From CAYMLQ01 sp964390795 (GTDB lineage Bacteria; Verrucomicrobiota; Kiritimatiellia; RFP12; UBA1067), in assembly GCA_964390795.1 (NCBI GenBank), contig CAYMLQ010000245.1, forward strand, positions 1 through 8,916: a DNA stretch of 8,916 nucleotides, written 5' to 3'. The translations under genes and the position numbers were made by a program. The notes beneath the pieces were generated by a model, which saw only the letters and a program-made list of their open reading frames with translations, searched no databases and was not told the DNA's origin. Positions 1 to 5,607 of the stretch are shown here, piece after piece (within the stretch, counting starts at the first letter, position 1; every line of letters starts with the position of its first letter).

Positions 1-62
1 GTGACCACACCAGCACACAATCTCAGACCTGAAAATTAAGATGCGTTTGCCCTGTTCCACTT

Positions 63-68
63 GAGGAG
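63..68 (+). promoter_or_regulatory. Shine-Dalgarno of the PATR-repeat gene
   Basis: GAGGAG lies 13 bases before the ATG at 82. The spacing is longer than the usual 5-9, so initiation may be only moderate. No nearer purine-rich site and no better in-frame start is visible, and the signal peptide begins directly at this ATG. The first 81 bases hold no other gene. The heptamer TTAAGAT occurs at 36-42 and again at 69-75, but no convincing -35/-10 pair was found. Confidence 0.55.
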
Positions 69-81
69 TTAAGATAACCCG

Positions 82-3000
82 ATGAAAACAAAACCCTCCG
101 CTGCCCTCCGCTGGCCCGTCCCGCTGAACCTCCCCGCCCTGTTGCTGGCCTTGGCCTTGGGCAGTCCAGCCGCGGCGCACGCCGCACCCTTCTTCTGGGA
201 CGGCACCAGTACCGACAACAACTACTGGCTGACCCCAGAAAACTGGAACCCCGACGGCGCGCCAGCCACGGATGGCACGGCGAGCCTGACCTTCTCCGGC
301 GTGACGCGTAACGTGACGACCAACAACGCCGACGCCGACACCGTTTTTACGGCGCTCAGTTTCGCCAACGACAACTCGACAGGCAAAACGGCGCCCTTCA
401 CCTTGGCCGGAAACCGTATCACCTTGGGCGGCACCATCACGACGACGACTCCAGCGGTCGCAGCGACACTTACAGACACGATCTCCCTCAATATGATTTT
501 CAGCGGCCCCCGCACGATTACGGCGAACGCTCCTAGCACAACGTCGTATCACAACCTGACCGTCTCCGGCGTAATCAGCGAAATCAATGGCGCTCAGGGC
601 CTGACCAAGTCGGGTGGCGGGAAGCTGAGCCTCACCGGCGCGAACACCTATTCCGGCAAGACCGCCCTTAACGCCGGCACCTTGAGCGTCAACTCCATCG
701 GCAATGTGGGCATCGCCAGCAGCGCCCTCGGGGCACCCGCCACGTCAGCCAACGGCACCATCGACCTGGCTTCCATCCTGCTCTACACCGGGGCGGCAGC
801 CACCTCCGACCGCCTCTTCAACCTGACAGGCGCCAGCTCTCAGATCAACAATGGCGGCAGCGGTCTCCTCACCCTCACCGGCGGCATCACGAGCACCGTC
901 ACCAGAGCCATCCTGTTCCGGGGCAACGGGAACATCACCGAAACCGGGCTCATCGCCATCGGCGGCGGGCTGACCCGCACGGATAGCGGCACGCTGACCC
1001 TGACCAACCCAAACAACTCGTTCTCCGGCGGCCTGTTTTCGTTGGCCGGTGTCATCAGCGTCGACTCCATCTCGAACGGCGGCGTGCCGTCCGCGCTGGG
1101 CAAGGGCACAAGCATCCAATTGGGCCAGAACCAGGCCGGCTACGGCACCCTGCGGTACACCGGCGCCGGCGGCGGCGCGTGTGACCGTTCGATCGTCATC
1201 TACGGCACGACCGCCGCCGGCGGCATCATCGAGAACACCGTGGCCGGACAAACCCTGGCACTCAGCGGCAATGTCGGCGTCGGCGGCGCGTGGGGCCCCG
1301 CCCTCAAGCTGCAGCTTATCGGCGCGGGTAACGGCGTGCTGAGCGGCGCCCTCAGCAACATCAGCAACAGCCTGTCAGTCGCCAAGAGCGGCACAGGCAC
1401 CTGGACGCTCTCCGGCGCGAACACCTATACCGGCACGACCGAGGTGACGGCCGGCACCCTGCTGCTCAACGGCTCGACTGCCGCCGGCAGCGCGGTGACC
1501 GTGGCCGCGGCCGGAACCCTCGGCGGCACCGGCACCGTCAGCGGCACCGTCAGCGCCGCGGCGGGCGCCAAACTTGCACCCGGCAACAACACCCTCGGCA
1601 CGCTCACGCTGGCCAACCCCGGTGCCGCCGCCCTGACGCTCAACGGCAACACGCTGTACTATGAGGTCTCGACCAACGCCGTCGCCACGTCCGACCGGAT
1701 CGCGGTTTCCGGCACACTGGTCCTGAACGGCGCGAACACGCTTGTGCTGTCTACCCCGTTCGGCCCCGCGCCCGCCGGCACCTACACTCTGCTGACCTAT
1801 GCCGCGACAAACGGCACCGGCACGCTGGCGCTCGACCGCGCCTATCCCAACGCCACGCTTTCCGTCGGCGAGGCCAGCGTGACCCTGACCGTCACCGGCG
1901 GAGGCACGGCGGACACCCTAGTTTGGAAAGGCGACGACACGGCGAACGCCTGGGACACGACCACCGCGAACTGGGCGGTCAACGGCAGCGCAACCGCCTA
2001 CGCCGACTTGATAGCGGTGCTCTTCGACGACACCGGCTCCGCTTCGCCCGACATCATCATCACCCCCGGCGCGGTCACCCCGGCCTCGGTGACGGTCAAC
2101 ACCAGCACCAAGGCCTACACCATCGGCGGCGCGGCTATCGGCGGCGCGGGCGGCCTGACCAAGTCCGGCGCGTCCACGCTCACCCTCGCCAGCGCGAACA
2201 CCTACAGCGGCGGCACGAGCGTCAGCGGCGGCACCCTGGCGCTGAGCGGTTCGGGCACCTTGGGCAGCGCCTCCGCCGCCCTGGCCCTGTCCGGCGGCGC
2301 GCTTGACCTGGGCACGCTGAGCGCCACGGTCGGGGCGGTGAGCATTACGGCTGCGGCGGCAAGCGGCGACACCCTTGCGAACGGCAGCCTCACGGGCACC
2401 TCGTATGCCGCCAGCCTCACCAGCGGCGCGGCGGTCGTGAGCGCCAACCTGCTGGCCAACGGCGCGATCGGCCTGACCAAAAGCGGTGCGGGCACGCTCG
2501 TCCTCTCCGGCACAAACACCTACACCGGCGCAACCACGGTGTCCGCCGGCACGCTCCAGCTCGGAGGCGCAAGCGGGACCGTGCTGGCTGACGCTTCCAC
2601 AATCAGCCTGGCCGGAGGCACCTTCGACCTGGCCGACCGGACAGAAACCGTCAGCAATTTTGTCGTCACCGGTAACGCCGTGCTCACCAGCTCCGGCACC
2701 GGCAGCGGCGTGCTCACCTCGCCCAACAACCATACGCCCAATTCCTCTTCGGTGGCAGCCGGCGGCACGCTGACCCTCACCGGCGGCACGCTGAATGAAA
2801 CCGGCTATTTCGTCAATAACGGCACCACCCTAATCACCGGCGGCACGCTCAGCATAACCAACGAACTGCTCAACGGCTTCAATACGGCCGGCGCCGTGGT
2901 CACCCTGAATTCGGGCGCCATCATTGGCACCATGATCAGCTTCGGCGGAAGCGCAACATGCGTCTACCGTTTCAACGGCGGCACCCTCCAATGCACGCAG

Positions 3001-3810
3001 TTCAAACGCCGCAGCTCCAGCGCTGCGGATTTCTTCTTCAACGGGGTCACGGTGCAGGCCCGGTCTTCCGCCGCCGCCGCTTTCTTGCCCAATTTGGCGG
3101 CCACCGCCGGCCAGAACGCCTGGATCAGCACCGGCGGAGTGACCTTCGACAGCAGCGACAGGAACATCACCGCCTCAATGGCCCTGCAACACGACACGCT
3201 GGGTGCCGCGACCGACGGAGGTCTGACCAAGACCGGCACCGGCATTCTGACACTCTCCGGGGTGAACACCTATAACGGCAACACCGCGGTCAGCGCGGGC
3301 ACCCTGAAACTCGGGGCTGCCGGGTCGGTCAGCAATTCGCCGCTGCTCGCCGTGGCGTCCAACGCCACCTTCGACGTGTCGAGCGTCGCCGGCTATGCGG
3401 TGGGCCCCTCGCAGACCCTGGTGGGCAACGGCATGGTGGCCGGTAACGTGACCCTGCTGGGGACGCTCGAGGCGGGCGGCACGAATGAGGTTGGAATCCT
3501 GCGGGCGACCAATTTCACCTTTGCCGTGAACAGCGTGGTGAAAGAGGATTGCGTCAACGGGTCGGCCGACCTGCTCCAGCTTTCGGGCGGGGTGACCGTG
3601 GAAACGAATGTGACCGTCAACCTGCTCCTCTCAGGGACGCTGCCCGCGCGGGTGACGCTGGCGACGGCCGCACTCGGCATCACAAACCCGGAGAATCTGG
3701 CTACGTGGACGGTGACGGGGGCCAAATCCTATTCCCGCGTCGTTTGGGATGCCGCCGCCCAGACCATTATCCTCCGCACCCCGAAGGCGACGGTGTTCAC
3801 GGTGCGCTAA
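82..3810 (+). CDS. Exported autotransporter-associated beta-strand (PATR) repeat protein, no barrel
   Basis: A 1242-residue exported protein, probably a surface or extracellular beta-helix; its substrate or partner is unknown. A signal peptide is clear: basic N-terminus, a hydrophobic leucine/alanine stretch at about 17-31, and a likely AHA cleavage site at 32-34. Six copies of the PATR motif (G-L-T-K-S-G-x-G-T-L-x-L-S-G-x-N-T-Y-x-G-x-T-x-V-x-x-G-T-L) lie at about residues 173-203, 295-327, 432-462, 690-721, 797-827 and 1046-1077. A tryptophan module occurs twice, W39-x-G...W49...W55 and W615-x-G...W624...W631, each opening one half of the protein. Cap-like modules of the LAPGN/SDRIAVSG type lie at about 478-606, and a related one at about 1105-1235. 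In classical type V autotransporters such repeats precede an outer-membrane barrel. Here no barrel, PEP-CTERM or LPXTG signal is seen and the protein ends in a short basic tail, so secretion and anchoring are unexplained. Barrel-less PATR proteins are common in PVC bacteria. The family call is secure; the function is unknown. Confidence 0.93.
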   Translation: MKTKPSAALRWPVPLNLPALLLALALGSPAAAHAAPFFWDGTSTDNNYWLTPENWNPDGAPATDGTASLTFSGVTRNVTTNNADADTVFTALSFANDNSTGKTAPFTLAGNRITLGGTITTTTPAVAATLTDTISLNMIFSGPRTITANAPSTTSYHNLTVSGVISEINGAQGLTKSGGGKLSLTGANTYSGKTALNAGTLSVNSIGNVGIASSALGAPATSANGTIDLASILLYTGAAATSDRLFNLTGASSQINNGGSGLLTLTGGITSTVTRAILFRGNGNITETGLIAIGGGLTRTDSGTLTLTNPNNSFSGGLFSLAGVISVDSISNGGVPSALGKGTSIQLGQNQAGYGTLRYTGAGGGACDRSIVIYGTTAAGGIIENTVAGQTLALSGNVGVGGAWGPALKLQLIGAGNGVLSGALSNISNSLSVAKSGTGTWTLSGANTYTGTTEVTAGTLLLNGSTAAGSAVTVAAAGTLGGTGTVSGTVSAAAGAKLAPGNNTLGTLTLANPGAAALTLNGNTLYYEVSTNAVATSDRIAVSGTLVLNGANTLVLSTPFGPAPAGTYTLLTYAATNGTGTLALDRAYPNATLSVGEASVTLTVTGGGTADTLVWKGDDTANAWDTTTANWAVNGSATAYADLIAVLFDDTGSASPDIIITPGAVTPASVTVNTSTKAYTIGGAAIGGAGGLTKSGASTLTLASANTYSGGTSVSGGTLALSGSGTLGSASAALALSGGALDLGTLSATVGAVSITAAAASGDTLANGSLTGTSYAASLTSGAAVVSANLLANGAIGLTKSGAGTLVLSGTNTYTGATTVSAGTLQLGGASGTVLADASTISLAGGTFDLADRTETVSNFVVTGNAVLTSSGTGSGVLTSPNNHTPNSSSVAAGGTLTLTGGTLNETGYFVNNGTTLITGGTLSITNELLNGFNTAGAVVTLNSGAIIGTMISFGGSATCVYRFNGGTLQCTQFKRRSSSAADFFFNGVTVQARSSAAAAFLPNLAATAGQNAWISTGGVTFDSSDRNITASMALQHDTLGAATDGGLTKTGTGILTLSGVNTYNGNTAVSAGTLKLGAAGSVSNSPLLAVASNATFDVSSVAGYAVGPSQTLVGNGMVAGNVTLLGTLEAGGTNEVGILRATNFTFAVNSVVKEDCVNGSADLLQLSGGVTVETNVTVNLLLSGTLPARVTLATAALGITNPENLATWTVTGAKSYSRVVWDAAAQTIILRTPKATVFTVR
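598..690 (+). repeat. PATR repeat 1 (coding)
   Basis: Encodes residues 173-203, beginning GLTKSGGGKL and containing GANTYSGKT and AGTL. It is a good match to the autotransporter-associated beta-strand consensus and the first of six copies. Confidence 0.8.
964..1062 (+). repeat. PATR repeat 2 (coding, degenerate)
   Basis: Encodes residues 295-327. GGLTRTDSGTLTL is well kept, but the NTY-x-G turn has become NNSFSGG and the closing GTL has become GVI. It is the most diverged of the six copies. Confidence 0.6.
1375..1467 (+). repeat. PATR repeat 3 (coding)
   Basis: Encodes residues 432-462: SVAKSGTGTWTLSGANTYTG followed by TTEVTAGTLLL. It is followed directly by the LAPGN-type cap module that ends the first half of the protein. 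Confidence 0.8.
2149..2244 (+). repeat. PATR repeat 4 (coding)
   Basis: Encodes residues 690-721: GGLTKSGASTLTLASANTYS, then GGTSVSGGTLAL. It is the first copy in the second half, after the second tryptophan module. Confidence 0.8.
2470..2562 (+). repeat. PATR repeat 5 (coding)
   Basis: Encodes residues 797-827: GLTKSGAGTLVLSGTNTYTG, then ATTVSAGTLQL. It is the copy closest to the family consensus. Confidence 0.85.
3217..3312 (+). repeat. PATR repeat 6 (coding)
   Basis: Encodes residues 1046-1077: GGLTKTGTGILTLSGVNTYN, then GNTAVSAGTLKL. It follows a FNGGTL...TGGVTFDS module (about 964-1025) of a type often found just before a PATR repeat in PVC proteins. Confidence 0.82.
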
Positions 3811-4535
3811 GGCACTAACCCGCGGCTTTGGAAGATGGCGCGGGCGCGCCGCAGTTCCTCGTCCGTCGGCACCGGCGTCGCGCTCAGCGCATACGGGCAC
3901 CTCAGCGACTCCCACTTGTACTCGCCCATCTTGTGGAAGGGCAGCAGCTCGGTCTTGCGGATGCAGGCGTAGCGCAGCAGATAGTCGGCCAGCCGGCACA
4001 GGCGCGCCTCGTCGAGGGTGTAGCCGGGAACCAGCACGTGCCGTATCCAGACCGGCTTGCCGGTCGACTCGCAGTAGTCGAGCGTGGCCAGCGTGTGGCG
4101 GTTGCTTGCGCCGGTCAGGGCCACGCACAGGTCGTCGTCCAGCGCCTTGATGTCCAGCAGGGCCAGATCCGCGCGGTCCAGAACGGGGCGCGCCTCAGCC
4201 AGCGGCAGCGCGCCCGACGTGTCGAGCGCGCTGTGCAGGCGCTGCTCGCGGCAGCCGTCGAGCAGCTCGCAGGCGAAGGCCGGCTGCAGCAGCGGCTCGC
4301 CCCCGGAGAGGGTGACGCCGCCGCGCCGGATGAACGGCCGGTAGGTCAGGATGTCAGCCAGCACCTCGCCCGCCGTCATCGTCTTGCCAGCCTCCAGGCT
4401 GCGCGAGTCGGGGTTGTGGCAGTAGAGGCAGCGCAGCGGGCAGCCCTGCATGAAAAGCACATACCGGATGCCCGGGCCGTCCAGCGTCCCGAACGATTCG
4501 ATGGAGTGGATTCTGCCTGTGACGAGGGGGTTCAT
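3807..4535 (-). CDS. pflA: Pyruvate formate-lyase-activating enzyme (radical SAM)
   Basis: A cytoplasmic radical-SAM enzyme that uses S-adenosylmethionine and a [4Fe-4S] cluster to create the glycyl radical on pyruvate formate-lyase, enabling anaerobic cleavage of pyruvate to formate and acetyl-CoA. Its 242 residues match the usual PflA length of about 246. Visible motifs are an N-terminal ESFGTLDGPGIR (13-24), the cluster motif C32-x3-C36-x2-C39 followed by HNPD, SGGEP (77-81) of the SAM-binding site, and the family-typical LLPFHKMGEYKWE near 197-209. The start is the ATG at 4535; the frame stays open far upstream, but nothing there resembles a protein domain. No Shine-Dalgarno is present: the upstream bases are pure pyrimidine. 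The ATG overlaps the esterase TGA (ATGA), so translation probably depends on coupling. Its TAG stop overlaps the TAA of the convergent PATR gene. No pfl structural gene is in the window. Activation of another glycyl-radical enzyme is possible but less likely from the motifs. Confidence 0.92.
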   Translation of the reverse strand: MNPLVTGRIHSIESFGTLDGPGIRYVLFMQGCPLRCLYCHNPDSRSLEAGKTMTAGEVLADILTYRPFIRRGGVTLSGGEPLLQPAFACELLDGCREQRLHSALDTSGALPLAEARPVLDRADLALLDIKALDDDLCVALTGASNRHTLATLDYCESTGKPVWIRHVLVPGYTLDEARLCRLADYLLRYACIRKTELLPFHKMGEYKWESLRCPYALSATPVPTDEELRRARAIFQSRGLVP

Positions 4536-5431
4536 GGGAGGGGAGGGGGAAGGTAAGAGGTGAGAGGTAAGAGGTAAGAAGTTTTCTTTTTCGGATGGAG
4601 GATGGAGTTGATGAAGCCGTTCAGAATGATCAGGGCGCCTTCGCCGACGGTGCCGTGATCGAGGCCGCCCATCTCGTAAAACTCCACGCGCGGATGGCCG
4701 AGAGTGCGCAGGCTGGCGGCCAGCAGTTCGTTCTCCTCCACACGGCACTTGAATTCGATGGCCCGGTCGCCCGTAATCAGGCAGACCGGTGGCAGGTTGC
4801 TGGCGCAATGGTAGAGCGGCGCGTATTTGTCGATCAGCGGGCGGTACTGCGGCCCGGTGTCGCCGAGCAATTTTTTGACGTGGAAATGGGTGGTGACCTG
4901 GGCGCTGACGGGGATGAGGCCGGCGAGCTGCATGTTGGAGACGCCTTCGGCTGCAAGCCACTTGGGGTCCATGCCGATCATGGCGGTCAGATAGCCGCCC
5001 GCGGAGTGGCCGGACACGAAGACCTTGTTCGAGTCGCCGCCGTACTGTGCGATGTGGCGCAGCACCCAGGCGGTGGCGGCCGCGGCGTCCTCCAGGAAAC
5101 AGGGAAGCTCGCCCTTCGGCGAAAGCCGGTAACCGACGGCTGCGACCGCGATATCGGGGTTCTTCAGGTCGATGAAGTGGCGTTTGCCGGCCGTCAGCCC
5201 GCCGCCGTGGAACCAGACGACGGTCGCGAAGCCGGTGCGGTTGGTCGGATAGCGGAGGTCCAGCCGGCACTGCGCCTTCTGATAGTCGTCTGCCTGCATC
5301 AGAGCCGCGTCGCTGGTGTAGGCGAGATTGCTGGCAACGGCGCACGGGAGAGGGGGGCGCGGGTGCTGCGCGACGGCGCTGTGCGCGAACAGAAGGGTGA
5401 GGCAGAGGAGCGATGCGAGCGAGTGCTTCAT
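4532..5431 (-). CDS. Secreted alpha/beta-hydrolase, carbohydrate-esterase-like
   Basis: A 299-residue exported serine hydrolase, likely removing acyl (for example acetyl) groups from a glycan or small ester; the substrate is inferred only from context. A signal peptide is visible (MKHSLASLLCLTLLFAHSAVA, probable cleavage after the AVA at 19-21). The fold is marked by HGGG at 75-78 (oxyanion hole), the nucleophile elbow GHSAGG at 141-146 with Ser143, Asp222 in ITGDRAIEF and His259 in GGLDHG, a complete Ser-Asp-His triad in the usual order (BD-FAE/Abhydrolase_3 type). The fold ends near residue 280 (FINSILHP). The last ~19 residues, KKKTSYLLPL then TSYLPPPLP, are encoded by a heptamer tract and a polypyrimidine run and are probably not functional. 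The ATG at 5431 is the only start that gives a full signal peptide; its ribosome site is weak. It is divergent from the sialidase-like gene and overlaps pflA by ATGA. Confidence 0.88.
   Translation of the reverse strand: MKHSLASLLCLTLLFAHSAVAQHPRPPLPCAVASNLAYTSDAALMQADDYQKAQCRLDLRYPTNRTGFATVVWFHGGGLTAGKRHFIDLKNPDIAVAAVGYRLSPKGELPCFLEDAAAATAWVLRHIAQYGGDSNKVFVSGHSAGGYLTAMIGMDPKWLAAEGVSNMQLAGLIPVSAQVTTHFHVKKLLGDTGPQYRPLIDKYAPLYHCASNLPPVCLITGDRAIEFKCRVEENELLAASLRTLGHPRVEFYEMGGLDHGTVGEGALIILNGFINSILHPKKKTSYLLPLTSYLPPPLP
4551..4578 (-). repeat. Four tandem heptamers (AGGTAAG on +, CTTACCT on -) in the esterase 3' end
   Basis: Units at 4551-4557, 4558-4564 (AGGTGAG, one change), 4565-4571 and 4572-4578. 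A second heptamer duplication, GGATGGA twice, lies at 4593-4606. The unit is not a multiple of three, so each gain or loss changes the reading frame of the esterase tail. Heptanucleotide repeats are known as mobile or expanding intergenic repeats in some bacteria (for example the STRR repeats of cyanobacteria); whether this unit recurs in this genome cannot be seen here. Confidence 0.85.
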
Positions 5432-5463
5432 AGGGAGTGCTTTCGTTTCCTTGTTGCGGATTC

Positions 5464-5492
5464 AGTGTATGAAACCCCTCTGCGAAATGCAA
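5464..5492 (-). promoter_or_regulatory. Candidate esterase promoter
   Basis: On the minus strand TTGCAT (5492-5487) and TACACT (5469-5464) are separated by 17 bases, with 32 bases from the -10 to the esterase ATG at 5431. The -35 matches the sigma-70 consensus at 3/6 positions and the -10 at 4/6. The -35 abuts the perfect direct repeat at 5493-5520, as expected for a regulated promoter. By inspection only. Confidence 0.4.
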
Positions 5493-5520
5493 TCTGGGAA
5501 ACTCCGTCTGGGAAACTCCG
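5493..5520 (+). repeat. Perfect tandem 14-bp direct repeat, candidate operator
   Basis: TCTGGGAAACTCCG occurs at 5493-5506 and again at 5507-5520 with no mismatch. Two weaker relatives lie directly upstream: TCTGCGAAATGCAA at 5479-5492 (9/14 identical) and TGTATGAAACCCCT at 5466-5479 (9/14), so GAAA cores recur every 13-14 bp. The perfect pair ends 7 bp before a TATAAG element. AraC-family activators typically bind direct repeats that overlap or adjoin the -35, and an AraC-type regulator gene lies next to this cluster. Assignment to that regulator is inference. Confidence 0.6.
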
Positions 5521-5527
5521 CCCTGCA

Positions 5528-5533
5528 TATAAG
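5528..5533 (+). promoter_or_regulatory. Candidate -10 element of the sialidase-like gene
   Basis: TATAAG matches the sigma-70 -10 at 5/6 positions and lies about 75 bases before the start codon. At 17-18 bp upstream there is no recognisable -35; that position is occupied by the second 14-bp repeat. A good -10 with no -35 and an adjacent direct repeat is the usual picture of an activator-dependent promoter. A small CCGC/GCGG stem (5535-5548) would lie at the transcript start. Confidence 0.45.
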
Positions 5534-5595
5534 TCCGCGCTTTTGCGGTTGCGCTGGCGGGCCCAAACCTGTACCTTTGACCAGCACTGTTTAGC

Positions 5596-5601
5596 AAGGA
5601 G
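5596..5601 (+). promoter_or_regulatory. Shine-Dalgarno of the sialidase-like gene
   Basis: AAGGAG ends six bases before the ATG at 5608, near-ideal sequence and spacing. It supports this start, which also gives a proper signal peptide. Confidence 0.85.
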
Positions 5602-5607
5602 AGTCTC

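Noticed and set aside
1918..2733. A 271-codon minus-strand open frame within the PATR gene
   Set aside because: Repetitive Gly/Ala/Arg-rich translation with no recognisable domain; antisense to clear PATR repeats.
598..3312. PATR coding repeats as a CRISPR or DNA-level repeat array
   Set aside because: The similarity is at protein level with irregular spacing and diverged codons; there are no constant repeats with unique spacers.
3490..3810. An autotransporter beta-barrel at the PATR protein C-terminus
   Set aside because: The final ~110 residues resemble a beta-helix cap, are far too short for the usual ~270-residue barrel, and do not end in an aromatic residue as barrels do.
3828..4556. 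A 242-codon plus-strand open frame over pflA
   Set aside because: Antisense to a well-recognised radical-SAM enzyme; no domain or ribosome site.
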